Origin: Methylopila turkensis
GTDB taxonomy: Bacteria; Pseudomonadota; Alphaproteobacteria; Rhizobiales; Methylopilaceae
Reading direction: 5' to 3'
NCBI RefSeq assembly: GCF_027922325.1
Contig: NZ_BSFL01000004.1
Location: forward strand, 62,001 to 126,000
Length of the DNA stretch: 64,000 nt
Numbering within the stretch: the first letter of the stretch is position 1; every line of letters begins with the position of its first letter. A model generated the notes under the pieces. It was not told the origin of the DNA, made no database searches, and saw only the letters and a program-made list of their open reading frames with translations. Made by a program: the position numbers and the translations under genes. This document shows, one piece after another, positions 28,256 to 38,390 of the stretch.

Positions 28256-28779
28256 GGCCGTTGGAGAAGCGGTTCGGGCGCCAAGGCGAGGTCGGCGTAG
28301 GGGTCGGCGACGCCGAGTCGGGCGAGGGCGCGCGTCTCCAGCGCCTCCATCTCCTCGGCCTCTTCGTCTTCGATGTGGTCGTAGCCGAACAGGTGCAGCA
28401 CGCCGTGGACGACCAGATGCGAGACGTGGTCGGCGAGCGGCTTGCCCTCGTCGCGCGCCTCCGCGGCGACAGTCTCGAACGCGAGCACCACGTCGCCCAG
28501 CATGGGCGCGTCGGCCATTTCGTCCGGCTCGAAGGCCGGGAAGGTCAGGACGTTGGTGGGCTTGTCCTTCTCGCGCCATTCGGCGTTGAGCGCCCGCACC
28601 CGCGCGTCGTCGGCGAGCGTCACGGCGAGTTCGGCGTCGGCGCGGGCTTCGAGCCCGGCCTCGTCGAAGGCGGCCGCCACCGCGCGGGCGACGGTCGCCT
28701 CGGCGTCGGGCAGGGCGGCCCAGAGTTCGCTGTCGCGCACGGTTTCGAGCGCGACGGGGGGAGATCGGTCGGCGCTCAC
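28252..28779 (-). CDS. ybeY: endoribonuclease YbeY
   Basis: YbeY, 175 aa, a zinc-dependent RNase needed for 16S rRNA 3'-end maturation and ribosome quality control. The metal motif is His125, His129 and His135 in HLVVHGVLHLFGYDH; the preceding KDKPTNVLTFPAFE and LGDVVLAFETV are also diagnostic. The start is a GTG at 28779. It lies 71 bases after phoH and overlaps the next gene by four bases, within the conserved miaB-phoH-ybeY-corC-lnt block. Confidence 0.95.
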   Translation of the reverse strand: MSADRSPPVALETVRDSELWAALPDAEATVARAVAAAFDEAGLEARADAELAVTLADDARVRALNAEWREKDKPTNVLTFPAFEPDEMADAPMLGDVVLAFETVAAEARDEGKPLADHVSHLVVHGVLHLFGYDHIEDEEAEEMEALETRALARLGVADPYADLALAPEPLLQRP

Positions 28780-28850
28780 GTCCGCGGCTCCCCCACGCGC
28801 TTCGCGCGAGGGCGCGTCGAGCGCCTAGTTCGGTCCGGGTTCATCTCGCG

Positions 28851-29918
28851 TCAAACCTCCGGCGTGTTGTGCGCGCCCTCGTAGGCGCGGACGATCCGGG
28901 CGACCAGCTCGTGGCGGACGACGTCGGCGGCGCTGAAGCGGGTCACGCCGATGCCCTCCACGTTCTCGAGCAGCCCCACCGCCTCCGCGAGGCCGGAGAC
29001 CTGGCCGGGCGGAAGATCGATCTGGGTCGGATCGCCGGTGATGATCATGCGGCTGTTCTCGCCGAGGCGCGTGAGGAACATCTTCATCTGCATCGACGAG
29101 GTGTTCTGCGCCTCGTCGAGCAGCACGACGGCGTTCGTCAGCGTGCGGCCGCGCATGAAGGCGAGCGGCGCGATCTCGATCACGCCGGACGTCATGCCGC
29201 GTTCGACCTTCTCGGCCGGCATCACGTCGTAGAGCGCGTCGTAGAGCGGGCGCAGATAGGGGTCGACCTTGTCCTTCATGTCGCCGGGCAGGAAGCCGAG
29301 ACGCTCGCCGGCCTCGACCGCGGGACGGGACAGGATGATGCGGTCGGCCTCGCCGCGCTCGATCAGCGCGGCGGCCCAGGCGACCGCGATGTAGGTCTTG
29401 CCGGTGCCGGCGGGGCCGGTGGCGAACACCAGCTCGTGCTTGCCGAGCGAGCGGATGTACGCGTCCTGCGCCGCGGTGCGGGCGACGATGGTCTTCTTGC
29501 GCGTGCCGACCTGGGCGAAGCCGGGGCGGGGGCCCGCGGGGCCGTCGGTCGGGAACAGCTGGCCCTGGCTCGCCGCCATGCGGATGGCGCCGTCCACGTC
29601 GCCGAGCGCGACCGCCTCGCCGCGCCTGACCCGGTCGTAGAGGCCTTCGAGCACCTTGCGGGCCTGGGCGCAGGCCTCCGCCGGGCCGCGCAGCGCGACG
29701 TGGTTGCCGCGCACTGTGGCCTCGACGCCGAGCCGCCGCTCAAGAAAGGCGAGGTTCTGGTCGTGGCTGCCGAACAGGCTGGAGGCGTGGCGGTTGTCGT
29801 CGAAGGCGATGGTCACGTCGGCCGGCGCCGCGTCCTGGCGGAGCGCGCCGGGCTTGCGGGGGGCGGAGGTCACGTTCTTCAGCGGGTCGAACCCGCGCAC
29901 CGTCGTTTCCGCGCTCAA
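28851..29918 (-). CDS. PhoH-family ATPase (YbeZ type)
   Basis: Cytoplasmic P-loop ATPase of 355 aa. Walker A is GPAGTGKT at residues 168-175, Walker B is [11 protein letters not shown], and [14 protein letters not shown] is the family-specific sensor region. The N-terminal KH-like part fits the YbeZ subgroup, which partners YbeY and is implicated in RNA metabolism. The start is an unusual TTG at 29918, supported by GGAGG seven bases upstream and by a TTGA overlap with the miaB stop codon; no ATG exists nearby. Confidence 0.93.
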   Translation of the reverse strand: MSAETTVRGFDPLKNVTSAPRKPGALRQDAAPADVTIAFDDNRHASSLFGSHDQNLAFLERRLGVEATVRGNHVALRGPAEACAQARKVLEGLYDRVRRGEAVALGDVDGAIRMAASQGQLFPTDGPAGPRPGFAQVGTRKKTIVARTAAQDAYIRSLGKHELVFATGPAGTGKTYIAVAWAAALIERGEADRIILSRPAVEAGERLGFLPGDMKDKVDPYLRPLYDALYDVMPAEKVERGMTSGVIEIAPLAFMRGRTLTNAVVLLDEAQNTSSMQMKMFLTRLGENSRMIITGDPTQIDLPPGQVSGLAEAVGLLENVEGIGVTRFSAADVVRHELVARIVRAYEGAHNTPEV

Positions 29919-31306
29919 GCGGTCGCCTCCGGAGTCATGGACATGTCATCCGGCCGTTCCGCGGCGGTCCGCAGAGCGGCGAACAGGCTGTTGGCGCCGA
30001 CGTCGGTGACGACCGCGCTCACCACGTCCCCGATCGCCGCGCCCGGCGCGACGATCTGGACCGGCTGGAGGTAAGGCGAGCGGCCGGCGAGCTGGCCGGG
30101 ATGGCGGCCGGGCCGGTCGAGCAGCACGTCGATCCGGCGGCCGACCAGCGAGCGGGCGAACGCCGCCTGCTGCGCGGCGATCAGCGCCTGCAGCCGCCGC
30201 AGCCGCTCGTCCTTGACCGGCTCGGGGACCTGGCCGTCCATGTCGGCCGCGGGAGTTCCGGGGCGCGGGCTGTACTTGAAGGTGAAGGCGCTGGCGTAGC
30301 CGGCCTCGCGGGCGATCGCGAGCGTCGCCTCGAAATCGGCGTCGGTCTCGCCGGGGAAGCCGACGATGAAATCGCCGGACAGCGCGAGGTCCAACCGGGC
30401 GGCGCGGATGCGCCCGATCAGCCGAAGGTACTCGTCCGCCGTGTGCTTGCGGTTCATGGCCGCGAGCACCCGGTCGGAGCCGGACTGCACCGGCAGGTGC
30501 AGGTAGGGCATCAGCTTCGCCAGATCGCGGTGGGCGGCGATGAGCTCGTCGTCCATGTCGCGCGGGTGGCTGGTGGTGTAGCGCAGCCGGGCGAGGCCCT
30601 CGATCTCGGCGAGCTCGTACATCAGCCGGGCGAGCGACCAGGACCGCCCGTCCGGCCCCTCGCCGTGATAGGCGTCGACGTTCTGGCCGAGCAGCGTCAC
30701 CTCGCGCACGCCGGCCGCGACCAGCCGCTCGGTCTCGGCGACGATCTGCGAGACGGGGCGCGAGCTTTCCGCGCCGCGGGTGTAGGGCACAACGCAGAAG
30801 GTGCAGAACTTGTCACAGCCTTCCTGCACGGTGACGAAGGCGGTGACGCCGCGGCCGCGGATCGCCTTGGGGGCGGGGGCGGCCAGACGGTCGAACTTGT
30901 CCTCGACCGCGAATTCGGTGTCGACGGGCCGGCGGCCCTCGGCGGCTTCGCGCAGCAGCTCGGGCAGGCGGTGGTAGCTCTGGGGCCCGACCACGAGGTC
31001 GACCACGGGCGCGCGCTTCAGGATCTCGGCGCCTTCGGCCTGCGCGACGCAGCCGGCGACCGCGACCTTCGGGCTGCGGCCGGTCTCCTGCTTCATCTTC
31101 CGGATGCGGCCGAGCTCCGAATAGACCTTTTCGGCCGCCTTCTCGCGGATGTGGCAGGTGTTCAGGATGATGAGATCGGCGTCCTCGGCCGATCCCGCCG
31201 CGACATAGCCCTGCGGCGCAAGGGCGTCGGCCATGCGCTCGGCGTCGTAGACGTTCATCTGACAGCCGTAGGACTTCACGAACAGTTTGGGCGGGCTGGC
31301 TGTCAT
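29915..31306 (-). CDS. miaB: tRNA-2-methylthio-N6-isopentenyladenosine synthase MiaB
   Basis: Radical-SAM methylthiotransferase, 463 aa, adding a methylthio group at A37 of tRNAs. The N-terminal UPF0004 domain carries cluster cysteines Cys15, Cys51 and Cys86. The radical-SAM domain has Cys164, Cys168 and Cys171 in CDKFCTFC, followed by VPYTRG. A C-terminal TRAM domain includes [18 protein letters not shown]. The ATG at 31306 gives the standard N-terminus; about 39 upstream in-frame codons have no family match. It heads the miaB-phoH-ybeY-corC-lnt run. Confidence 0.96.
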   Translation of the reverse strand: MTASPPKLFVKSYGCQMNVYDAERMADALAPQGYVAAGSAEDADLIILNTCHIREKAAEKVYSELGRIRKMKQETGRSPKVAVAGCVAQAEGAEILKRAPVVDLVVGPQSYHRLPELLREAAEGRRPVDTEFAVEDKFDRLAAPAPKAIRGRGVTAFVTVQEGCDKFCTFCVVPYTRGAESSRPVSQIVAETERLVAAGVREVTLLGQNVDAYHGEGPDGRSWSLARLMYELAEIEGLARLRYTTSHPRDMDDELIAAHRDLAKLMPYLHLPVQSGSDRVLAAMNRKHTADEYLRLIGRIRAARLDLALSGDFIVGFPGETDADFEATLAIAREAGYASAFTFKYSPRPGTPAADMDGQVPEPVKDERLRRLQALIAAQQAAFARSLVGRRIDVLLDRPGRHPGQLAGRSPYLQPVQIVAPGAAIGDVVSAVVTDVGANSLFAALRTAAERPDDMSMTPEATA

Positions 31307-31480
31307 TCGGACGTGTCGGTCACGTGGCTTTCGGTCGCTCCTCGCGCGAAGCTTCTGCTCAATCCTTACCGCGAAACGGCCCGCGAGAGAATAGCGTCGG
31401 CGCGCAAGACGCGCGTGCGCCAATGGTCGGGGCTCGAAGGCCCGGCGAAAGTCGGGCGGGCTCGCCGGCGATCGCCGCCG

Positions 31481-31888
31481 CTAGAGAACCGCGCCGCCGG
31501 CCAGCAGCCAGGCCGGATCGAACCAGCGGTCGGCCGGCCCGTCATAGGGCAGGCGGTTGATGTCCCAGTGCCGGATGTACGGCGCGTAGGCGCCCCAGGC
31601 GACCGGCCCGCCGCCGACATAGACCACCCGGTCGGGGAAGCGCGCCAGCACGTCGCGCGGGTCCATCGTGCGGTCGGTGACGAACAGCGTGCGGTCGCCG
31701 CGCGCGAACTCCGGTATGGCCTCGATGGTCTTGGCGCCCGCGACGAGCACATGGCCGCGGGTGATGTCGAAGAAGCGGGCGACGTCCTCGACGAAGGGCG
31801 CGCGGGGGTCGCCCTCCCACGGCAGCACGCCGTTGAGGCCCATCTGGCCGCGAAGGCCGATGGCGCAGATTGAGCGGACGTCGGGCAT
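31481..31888 (-). CDS. compact dihydrofolate reductase-like protein
   Basis: Protein of 135 aa resembling DHFR. The N-terminus ICAIGLRGQMGLNGVLPW matches the substrate and cofactor loop. EDVARFFDIT places an acidic residue where the catalytic Asp sits. GAKTIEAIP corresponds to the GRxTxExI block but lacks its arginine. VVYVGGGP is the nucleotide-binding glycine motif. It ends soon after a WFDP segment, so it is some 20-30 residues shorter than typical bacterial DHFR, with a reduced middle and C-terminal strand. It may be a functional variant or a paralogue with another role. Start ATG at 31888 with GAGG upstream; no partner gene. Confidence 0.7.
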   Translation of the reverse strand: MPDVRSICAIGLRGQMGLNGVLPWEGDPRAPFVEDVARFFDITRGHVLVAGAKTIEAIPEFARGDRTLFVTDRTMDPRDVLARFPDRVVYVGGGPVAWGAYAPYIRHWDINRLPYDGPADRWFDPAWLLAGGAVL

Positions 31889-31977
31889 AAGGGGAACCTC
31901 GGGGCTGGCGGCGACGCGACCGGGTCTAGCGCGGCGGCGTCCGGCGGGTCAAAGATCGGCCCGGCGCGGCCGCGACC

Positions 31978-32006
31978 TTGCGGTTCCGCGGCGAGGCGCG
32001 TATATC
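31978..32006 (+). promoter_or_regulatory. sigma-70-type promoter for the rimP-nusA-infB operon
   Basis: TTGCGG at 31978-31983 and TATATC at 32001-32006 are separated by exactly 17 bases. Transcription would begin near 32013, giving a leader of about 90 nt before rimP. No other promoter-like pair of this quality is seen in the 216-base gap. Confidence 0.6.
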
Positions 32007-32054
32007 CCTCACATCCAATGACATCGTCGACTGGCTCGATGAGCCCTTCGAGGT

Positions 32055-32072
32055 GGGTCCCTACGGGGGCCC
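32055..32072 (+). promoter_or_regulatory. UNCG-capped hairpin in the rimP leader
   Basis: GGGTCCC (32055-32061) can pair with GGGGCCC (32066-32072), allowing one G-U, around the loop TACG closed by a C-G pair, which is the exceptionally stable UNCG tetraloop type. It lies 33 bases before the rimP ATG. A role in operon control or RNA processing is inference; no T-tract follows. Confidence 0.5.
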
Positions 32073-32104
32073 GCTCCACGCCCGCTTAAAGTTTTCAGGT
32101 ATCA

Positions 32105-32836
32105 ATGGCCGACGGCATCGCGACCGAGATCGACAGCCCCCTCGACGAACCCCGCCTCGTGACCGAGGCGGGCGTCGACGCGCGCGTGGCGGCGATCGTC
32201 GGGCCGACGCTGATCGATCTCGGCTTCCGCATCGTGCGGGTGAAATCGTCCGGACGCGACGGCTACACGCTGCAGATCATGGCCGAGCGGCCGGACGGCA
32301 CCTTCACCGTCGGCGACTGCGAGGTCGCGTCGAAGGCGATCGCGCCGGTGCTCGACGTCGAGGACCCGATCGACCGCGCCTACCATCTCGAACTGTCGTC
32401 GCCGGGCATCGACCGGCCGCTGGTCAGGGTGTCGGACTTCGCGCGCTGGGCGGGCCATCTCGCCAAGGTCGAGATGGAGGTTCCGGTCGAGGGCCGCAAG
32501 CGTTTCAAGGGCGTGCTCGAGGGCGTCGAGGGGACGGACGCGATTCTGCGCCGCGACGACGCCGGCAAGGACGAGCCGGCCCAGGCCCGGCTGCCGATCG
32601 CCGATATCGGCGAGGCGCGGCTGATACTCACCGACGAGCTGATCCGCGAGGCGCTGCGCCGGGCCAAGGCCGCCGGCCGCGCGCCCGAGGACGCCGACGA
32701 AGGCATCGAACAGACCGACGACGGCGCGCCGTCGCCGGACCAGGACGTCGCGGCGACCGGCGGGAAGCCGGCCCGGCGCTGGGGTGGAACCACGAAGGGG
32801 AGCGGCCCGAAGGCCGCCTCGAAGGGACGGAGGTGA
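32105..32836 (+). CDS. rimP: ribosome maturation factor RimP
   Basis: RimP, 243 aa, needed for 30S maturation. The N-terminal alpha/beta domain includes [27 protein letters not shown], and the central block [25 protein letters not shown] is diagnostic. The C-terminal Sm-like domain is followed by an extra low-complexity, Lys/Gly/Pro-rich tail of about 60 residues common in alphaproteobacterial RimP. It is the first gene of the operon leading to nusA, which starts five bases after its stop. Confidence 0.95.
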   Translation: MADGIATEIDSPLDEPRLVTEAGVDARVAAIVGPTLIDLGFRIVRVKSSGRDGYTLQIMAERPDGTFTVGDCEVASKAIAPVLDVEDPIDRAYHLELSSPGIDRPLVRVSDFARWAGHLAKVEMEVPVEGRKRFKGVLEGVEGTDAILRRDDAGKDEPAQARLPIADIGEARLILTDELIREALRRAKAAGRAPEDADEGIEQTDDGAPSPDQDVAATGGKPARRWGGTTKGSGPKAASKGRR

Positions 32837-32841
32837 CGTCA

Positions 32842-34455
32842 ATGGCGGTCAGCGCCAACCGGCTCGAGCTTCTGCAGATCGCGGAAGCCGTCGCCCGCGA
32901 GAAGGTGATCGACAAGGGCATCGTGCTCGAGGCGATGGAGGACGCGATCCAGAAGGCCGCGCGCTCGCGCTATGGCCAGGAGACGGAGATTCGCGCCGAG
33001 ATCAACCCGAAGTCGGGCGACATCCGGCTGTCGCGCCTGATGCTCGTGGTCGACCAGGTCGAGAACGACAACATCGAGATCGCCGTCGAGGACGCCCGCA
33101 AGCGCAACCCGGCCGCGCAGCCCGGCGACTACATCGCCGACACGCTGCCGCCGTTCGATTTCGGCCGCATCGCCGCGCAGTCCGCCAAGCAGGTGATCGT
33201 GCAGAAAGTGCGCGACGCCGAACGCGACCGCCAGTACCAGGAGTACAAGGACCGCATCGGCGACATCGTCAACGGTCTGGTGAAGCGCGTCGAATACGGC
33301 AACGTGATCGTCGACCTCGGCCGCGGCGAGGCGATCGTGCGCCGCGACGAGCTGCTGCCGCGCGAGCTGTTCCGTCCCGGCGACCGGGTCCGCGCCTATG
33401 TCTACGACGTCCGCCGCGAGCCGCGCGGGCCGCAGATCTTCCTGTCGCGCACCCATCCGCAGTTCATGGCGAAGCTGTTCGCCCAGGAAGTGCCGGAGAT
33501 CTACGACGGCGTCATCGAGGTGAAGGCGGTCGCCCGCGATCCGGGCTCGCGCGCCAAGATCGCCGTGATCTCGCGCGACAGCTCGATCGATCCGGTCGGC
33601 GCCTGCGTCGGCATGCGCGGCTCGCGCGTGCAGGCCGTGGTGCAGGAGCTCCAGGGCGAGAAGATCGACATCATCCCCTGGTCGTTCGACAACGCCACCT
33701 TCATCGTCAACGCGTTGCAGCCGGCCGAGGTCGTCAAGGTCGTGCTCGACGAGGACACCAACAAGATCGAGGTGGTCGTCCCCGACGACCAGCTCTCGCT
33801 CGCGATCGGCCGTCGCGGCCAGAACGTCCGCCTGGCTTCGCAGCTCACCGGCTGGGACATCGACATCCTGACCGAGGCCGAGGAGAGCGAGCGGCGTCAG
33901 AAGGAGTTCCTGAGCCGCACCCAGGACTTCATGAACGCGCTCGACGTCGACGAGACGCTCGGCCAGCTTCTGGCGGCGGAAGGCTTCACCTCGGTCGAGG
34001 AGATCGCCTATGTGGAGCTCTCGGAGCTGTCCACGATCGAGGGTTTCGACGAGGACACCGCGACCGAGATTCAGCGCCGCGCGCAGGACTACCTCGCCCG
34101 CATCGAGGCGGAGCACGACGCCAAGCGCGTCGAGCTCGGCGTCGACGACGCGCTGAGGGAAGTTCCGGGCGTCACCACCGCGATGCTGGTGGCCTTCGGC
34201 GAGAACGACATCAAGACGGTCGAGGATCTCGCGGGCTGCGCGACCGACGACCTGATCGGCTGGATCGACCGCTCGGGCCCGGAGCCGCGCCGCGAGGCCG
34301 GCGCGCTCGACGGCTTCGAGGTGTCGCGCGACGAGGCCGAGTCGATGATCATGCAGGCCCGCGTGAAGGCCGGCTGGATCGACGAGGCCGACCTCGCGCA
34401 GCCTGAGGCCGCCGCGGAAGACGAGGACGCCGCGTCGGAACCCGCGCGGGTCTGA
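32842..34455 (+). CDS. nusA: transcription elongation/termination factor NusA
   Basis: NusA, 537 aa, binds RNA polymerase and nascent RNA and modulates pausing, termination and antitermination. Domain order: N-terminal RNAP-binding domain (about 1-125), S1 (about 135-200, with [20 protein letters not shown]), two KH domains (about 205-345, with [21 protein letters not shown]), and C-terminal helix-hairpin-helix acidic repeats (about 365-510). GGAGGTGA precedes the ATG at 32842. Longer in-frame readings start inside the rimP leader and are not used. Confidence 0.97.
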   Translation: MAVSANRLELLQIAEAVAREKVIDKGIVLEAMEDAIQKAARSRYGQETEIRAEINPKSGDIRLSRLMLVVDQVENDNIEIAVEDARKRNPAAQPGDYIADTLPPFDFGRIAAQSAKQVIVQKVRDAERDRQYQEYKDRIGDIVNGLVKRVEYGNVIVDLGRGEAIVRRDELLPRELFRPGDRVRAYVYDVRREPRGPQIFLSRTHPQFMAKLFAQEVPEIYDGVIEVKAVARDPGSRAKIAVISRDSSIDPVGACVGMRGSRVQAVVQELQGEKIDIIPWSFDNATFIVNALQPAEVVKVVLDEDTNKIEVVVPDDQLSLAIGRRGQNVRLASQLTGWDIDILTEAEESERRQKEFLSRTQDFMNALDVDETLGQLLAAEGFTSVEEIAYVELSELSTIEGFDEDTATEIQRRAQDYLARIEAEHDAKRVELGVDDALREVPGVTTAMLVAFGENDIKTVEDLAGCATDDLIGWIDRSGPEPRREAGALDGFEVSRDEAESMIMQARVKAGWIDEADLAQPEAAAEDEDAASEPARV

Positions 34456-34466
34456 CGGCGTCGTCG

Positions 34467-35153
34467 GTGGCGGAGCGCGACGACGATCGCAAGGCGCCGG
34501 AGCGCACCTGCGTCGCGACGCGCCGGGCGCTGCCGGCCGACGACCTCATCCGCTTCGTCCGCGCGCCGGACGGGGCGGTGACGCCGGACCTGAAGCGCGA
34601 GCTTCCGGGCCGCGGCGTCTGGGTCACGGCGACCGCGGAGGCGATGCGCCTCGCGGTGAAACGCAAGGCGATCGCGCGCGGCTTCAAGGAGCCCGCGACG
34701 GTCGATCCCGCTCTTCCCGAGCGGGTGGACGAGCTGATGGAGCGCCATGCGCTCGCGATGCTCGGCTTCGCCCAGAAGGCGGGCCGGGTGATCTGCGGGT
34801 TCGCGAAGGTCGAGGCGGCGCTCCGCGACGAGCCCGTCATCGCCCTGGTCGAGGCCGAGGACGGGGGCGCCGACGGCGTCCGCAAGCTGGGCCAGGCCCT
34901 CGCGCGCCACGGAAAGGCGTCCGAGGTCAGGGTCGTAAGAACGTTCCGCTCCGCCCAATTGGACTTGGCGTTGGGGCGGTCGAATGTGGTACATGCAGCG
35001 CTGCTCGCAGGCCCGGTCAGCGCCGCCTTTCTCGCACGATGCGACGCGCTCGTGCGCTACAGAGGCGTGAACGGCGAAGGGCCCGACCCCGCGGACGCCG
35101 CGGGGCCGACGAGACGAGGCGCGGGCGAGCCCGCAGGAACGGACAGGGCATGA
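34467..35153 (+). CDS. YlxR-type RNA-binding protein with L7Ae-like domain
   Basis: Protein of 228 aa between nusA and infB, the standard place for YlxR (DUF448). The N-terminal YlxR domain (about residues 10-85) carries [25 protein letters not shown] and LPGRGVWV. A second domain (about 95-205) resembles ribosomal protein L7Ae, with [22 protein letters not shown]. In Gram-positives these are two genes; the fusion is usual in alphaproteobacteria. It starts with GTG at 34467, and its stop overlaps the infB ATG (ATGA). The B. subtilis homologue modulates RNase P; the role here is not shown. Confidence 0.92.
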   Translation: MAERDDDRKAPERTCVATRRALPADDLIRFVRAPDGAVTPDLKRELPGRGVWVTATAEAMRLAVKRKAIARGFKEPATVDPALPERVDELMERHALAMLGFAQKAGRVICGFAKVEAALRDEPVIALVEAEDGGADGVRKLGQALARHGKASEVRVVRTFRSAQLDLALGRSNVVHAALLAGPVSAAFLARCDALVRYRGVNGEGPDPADAAGPTRRGAGEPAGTDRA

Positions 35154-37834
35154 CGGATACGAAGAATACCGGTGACAAGACGCTGACCGCCTCGCCGAAG
35201 ACGCTGAGCCTGAAGCGTCCGGCGGAGTCCGGCGTCGTGCGCCAGAGCTTCAGCCATGGGCGCACCAACGCCGTGGTGGTCGAGAAGGTTAAGCGTCGGG
35301 TGGTCGGGCCCGGCGAGGCGAAGCCCGCGCCCGCCGCGAGCGCCCAGCCCGCGGCTCCCCGTCCGACGCCGCCCGCGGCTCCGGCCGCGCCCCAGCGCCC
35401 GGCCCCGCCCGCCCGCCCGAACGTCGGCGCCCGTCCCGGCTCCGGCATGGTGCTGCGCACGCTGACCTCCGACGAGATGGGAGCCCGCGCCCAGGCGCTC
35501 GCCGGCGCCCGCGTCCGCGAGGCCGAAGACCGCAAGAAGGCCGAGGAAGAGACCCGCGCCCGCATCATCCGGGAAGCGAACGAGGAGCGTGAGCGCCTCG
35601 CGGCCGAAGCCCGCAAGCGCGAGGAAGACGCCCGCCGCCAGCAGGAGGACGAGGTCAGGCGCCGCGCCGAGGCCGAGGCGTCGAAGCGTCTCGGCGAGGA
35701 GGCGGCCGCATCGGCCTCCGCGTCCTCCGCGCCGTCGTCGTCCGCTCCGAGCGTCTCCGCGCCGTCGTCCGCGCCGCGCCGTCCGAGCGCGCCGTCGTCG
35801 GCCGCGCCCGGCATGCGTCGCCCGACCAGCGCTCCGGAATCCGAGGAGCCCGCGCGCGCCGCGCCGCGCCGCCTCGGCGCCGCGCCGTCCCGTCCCGTCG
35901 TTCCGGCGAAGCCCGAACGCACCAAGACCGCTCCGACCAAGGAGCGCGGCCGCCTCACCATCGCGACCGCCACCGGCGCGTCCGGCGAGGACCGCACCCG
36001 CTCCGTCGCCTCCTACCGTCGCCGCGTCCAGCGCATGTCGGGCAAGGGGCATCAGGAGCCCAAGGAGAAGCTGGCCCGCGAAGTGGTTATTCCCGAGACG
36101 ATCACCGTTCAGGAACTCGCGAACCGCATGTCGGAGCGCGCGGTCGACGTGGTGCGCCTGCTGATGAAGCAGGGCGTCATGAAGAAGATCAACGAGCTGA
36201 TCGACGCCGACACCGCGCAGCTCATCGCCGAGGAGCTCGGCCACACCGTCAAGCGGGTCGCCGAGTCCGACGTCGAGGAGGGCCTGTTTGACGTGGCCGA
36301 CGTGGAGGGCGAGGCCGTTCCGCGTCCGCCGGTGGTCACCATCATGGGCCATGTCGACCACGGCAAGACGTCGCTGCTCGACGCCATCCGCCACACGGCG
36401 GTGGTGAAGGGCGAAGCCGGCGGCATCACCCAGCACATCGGCGCCTATCAGGTGACCTCGCCGCTCGGCGGCAAGATCACCTTCATCGACACGCCGGGCC
36501 ACGCCGCGTTCACCGCGATGCGCCAGCGCGGCGCGCGCGCGACCGACATCGTGGTGCTGGTGGTGGCCGCCGACGACGGCGTCATGCCGCAGACGGCGGA
36601 GGCCATCAACCACGCCCGCGCCGCCGGCGTCCCGATCATCGTGGCGATCAACAAGATCGACAAGCCGGACGCCAAGCCGGACAAGGTGCGCAGCGAGCTG
36701 CTTCAATACGAGATCCAGGTCGAGTCGCTCGGCGGCGAGACGCTGGAGGTCGAGGTTTCGGCCAAGGAGAAGCTCAATCTCGACAAGCTGCTCGAGATCA
36801 TCCAGCTGCAGTCCGAAATCCTCGATCTCAAGGCCAATCCGGACCGTCCGGCCGAGGGCATCGTGATCGAGGCCAAGCTCGACCGCGGCCGCGGTCCGGT
36901 CGCCACCGTGCTGGTCCAGCGCGGCACTCTGAAGCAGAGCGACATCGTCGTCGCCGGCTCAGAATGGGGCCGCGTGCGCGCGCTGATCGACGACCAGGGC
37001 GACACGGTTCCCGAGGCGGGGCCGTCCACGCCGGTCGAGATCCTCGGCTTCAACGGCGCGCCGGAGGCGGGCGACCGTCTCGCGGTGGTCGAGAACGAGG
37101 CCCGCGCCCGCGAGATCGCCGACTACCGCACGCGCCAGAAGCGCGAGCAGGCGGCGGCGCGCGCCACGGTGCGCGTCTCCGGTCTCGAGGAGATGATGTC
37201 GCAGATCAAGACGGCGGGCCGCAAGGAGCTGCCGCTCGTGATCAAGGGCGACGTGCAGGGCTCGGTCGAGGCGATCGTGCAGGCGCTCGAGAAGGTCGGC
37301 AACGACGAGGTCGGCGTGCGCGTACTGCTCTCCGGCGCCGGCGGCGTGACCGAGAGCGACGTGATCCTTGCGGCGGCCTCCAAGGCGGCGGTGCTCGGCT
37401 TCAATGTCCGCGCGTTGAAGGACGCGCGCGACGCCGCCGACCGCACCGGCACCGAAATCCGCTACTACAACATCATCTACGATCTGGTGGACGACATTAA
37501 ATCCACCATGTCCGGGATGCTGTCGCCGGAGCGGCGCGAGGACTTCCTCGGCAACGCCGAAATCCGCGAGATCTTCGCGGTGTCCAAGGTCGGCAAGATC
37601 GCCGGCTGCCTCGTCACCGAGGGCGTGGTGCAGAAGGGCGCGAGCGTTCGCCTCATCCGCGACAACGTCGTCATCCACGAGGGCAAGCTCGCGACGCTCA
37701 AGCGCTTCAAGGACGACGTCCAGGAAGTGCGCGCCGGCACCGAATGCGGCATGTCGTTCGAGAACTACCAGGACATGCGCGCCGGCGACGTCATCGAGTG
37801 CTACCGCGTCACGGAAGTGCAGCGCACGCTCTAA
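35150..37834 (+). CDS. infB: translation initiation factor IF-2
   Basis: IF-2, 894 aa, GTPase that brings initiator tRNA to the 30S subunit. An N-terminal charged, Ala/Pro/Ser-rich region of about 290 residues includes an Arg/Glu-rich coiled-coil-like stretch. The IF2_N domain follows (about 315-370), then the G domain with GHVDHGKT (400-407), DTPGH and NKIDKP, and domains II-IV ending with [28 protein letters not shown] residues near the C-terminus. The ATG at 35150 overlaps the ylxR stop. The Ala/Ser/Pro run is longer and more repetitive than in E. coli. Confidence 0.97.
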   Translation: MTDTKNTGDKTLTASPKTLSLKRPAESGVVRQSFSHGRTNAVVVEKVKRRVVGPGEAKPAPAASAQPAAPRPTPPAAPAAPQRPAPPARPNVGARPGSGMVLRTLTSDEMGARAQALAGARVREAEDRKKAEEETRARIIREANEERERLAAEARKREEDARRQQEDEVRRRAEAEASKRLGEEAAASASASSAPSSSAPSVSAPSSAPRRPSAPSSAAPGMRRPTSAPESEEPARAAPRRLGAAPSRPVVPAKPERTKTAPTKERGRLTIATATGASGEDRTRSVASYRRRVQRMSGKGHQEPKEKLAREVVIPETITVQELANRMSERAVDVVRLLMKQGVMKKINELIDADTAQLIAEELGHTVKRVAESDVEEGLFDVADVEGEAVPRPPVVTIMGHVDHGKTSLLDAIRHTAVVKGEAGGITQHIGAYQVTSPLGGKITFIDTPGHAAFTAMRQRGARATDIVVLVVAADDGVMPQTAEAINHARAAGVPIIVAINKIDKPDAKPDKVRSELLQYEIQVESLGGETLEVEVSAKEKLNLDKLLEIIQLQSEILDLKANPDRPAEGIVIEAKLDRGRGPVATVLVQRGTLKQSDIVVAGSEWGRVRALIDDQGDTVPEAGPSTPVEILGFNGAPEAGDRLAVVENEARAREIADYRTRQKREQAAARATVRVSGLEEMMSQIKTAGRKELPLVIKGDVQGSVEAIVQALEKVGNDEVGVRVLLSGAGGVTESDVILAAASKAAVLGFNVRALKDARDAADRTGTEIRYYNIIYDLVDDIKSTMSGMLSPERREDFLGNAEIREIFAVSKVGKIAGCLVTEGVVQKGASVRLIRDNVVIHEGKLATLKRFKDDVQEVRAGTECGMSFENYQDMRAGDVIECYRVTEVQRTL

Positions 37835-37860
37835 GCGCGTCCGACGTTCGAACCGTTCGC

Positions 37861-37884
37861 GACCCGCGGCTCACGCCGCGGGTC
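37861..37884 (+). terminator. hairpin downstream of infB
   Basis: GACCCGCGGC (37861-37870), loop TCAC, GCCGCGGGTC (37875-37884): a perfect 10-bp stem 26 bases after the infB stop, followed by GTTCGTTTAT. The T-rich run is weak, so partial termination, RNA processing or 3'-end protection within the operon are all possible. Confidence 0.45.
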
Positions 37885-37926
37885 GTTCGTTTATCCGCTC
37901 ACGGCCGGTCCGATCCCGGCCCTGAC

Positions 37927-37946
37927 GGCGGCCCCGCGGGGCCGCC
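37927..37946 (+). repeat. 20-bp perfect G+C palindrome before rbfA
   Basis: The interval is its own reverse complement (GGCGGCCCCG followed by CGGGGCCGCC) and would form a very stable RNA hairpin 24 bases before the rbfA start. With the hairpin at 37861-37884 it makes a tandem pair in a 136-base spacer. Confidence 0.6.
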
Positions 37947-37970
37947 GCAACGGCGTAGAAGGAATAAGAA

Positions 37971-38390
37971 ATGTCCCGTTCTTCCCAGGGCTCCAAGGCC
38001 CCGTCGCAACGCATGCTCCGCGTGGGCGAGCTCGTGCGCCATGCGCTGGCCGACGTGCTCCAGCGCGGCGAGGTGATGGACCCCGTGCTGGAGAAGCACG
38101 TCATCACGGTGCCCGAGGTCCGCATGACGCCGGACCTCAAGCTCGCCACCGCCTATGTCATGCCGCTCGGCGGCAAGGACGTGGCCAAGGTGCTGAAGGC
38201 GCTCGAGGCCAACCGCAAGCAGATCCGCATGCTGGTGGTGCAGCGCCTCGCGCTGAAGTCGGCGCCGGACATCCGCTTCCGCGAGGACGAGAGCTTCGCC
38301 GAAGGCGCCCGGATCGACGCGCTGCTGCGCTCGCCGGAGGTTTCTCGCGACCTCGACGCGGACGGCGGGTCCGAGGGCGACGACCGATGA
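37971..38390 (+). CDS. rbfA: ribosome-binding factor A
   Basis: RbfA, 139 aa, a small KH-fold protein that helps mature the 5' end of 16S rRNA on the 30S subunit, also in cold adaptation. [21 protein letters not shown] and [24 protein letters not shown] are family blocks, with [17 protein letters not shown] near the end. GAAGGAATAAGAA before the ATG is a clear ribosome-binding site. Its stop overlaps truB by four bases. Confidence 0.96.
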   Translation: MSRSSQGSKAPSQRMLRVGELVRHALADVLQRGEVMDPVLEKHVITVPEVRMTPDLKLATAYVMPLGGKDVAKVLKALEANRKQIRMLVVQRLALKSAPDIRFREDESFAEGARIDALLRSPEVSRDLDADGGSEGDDR

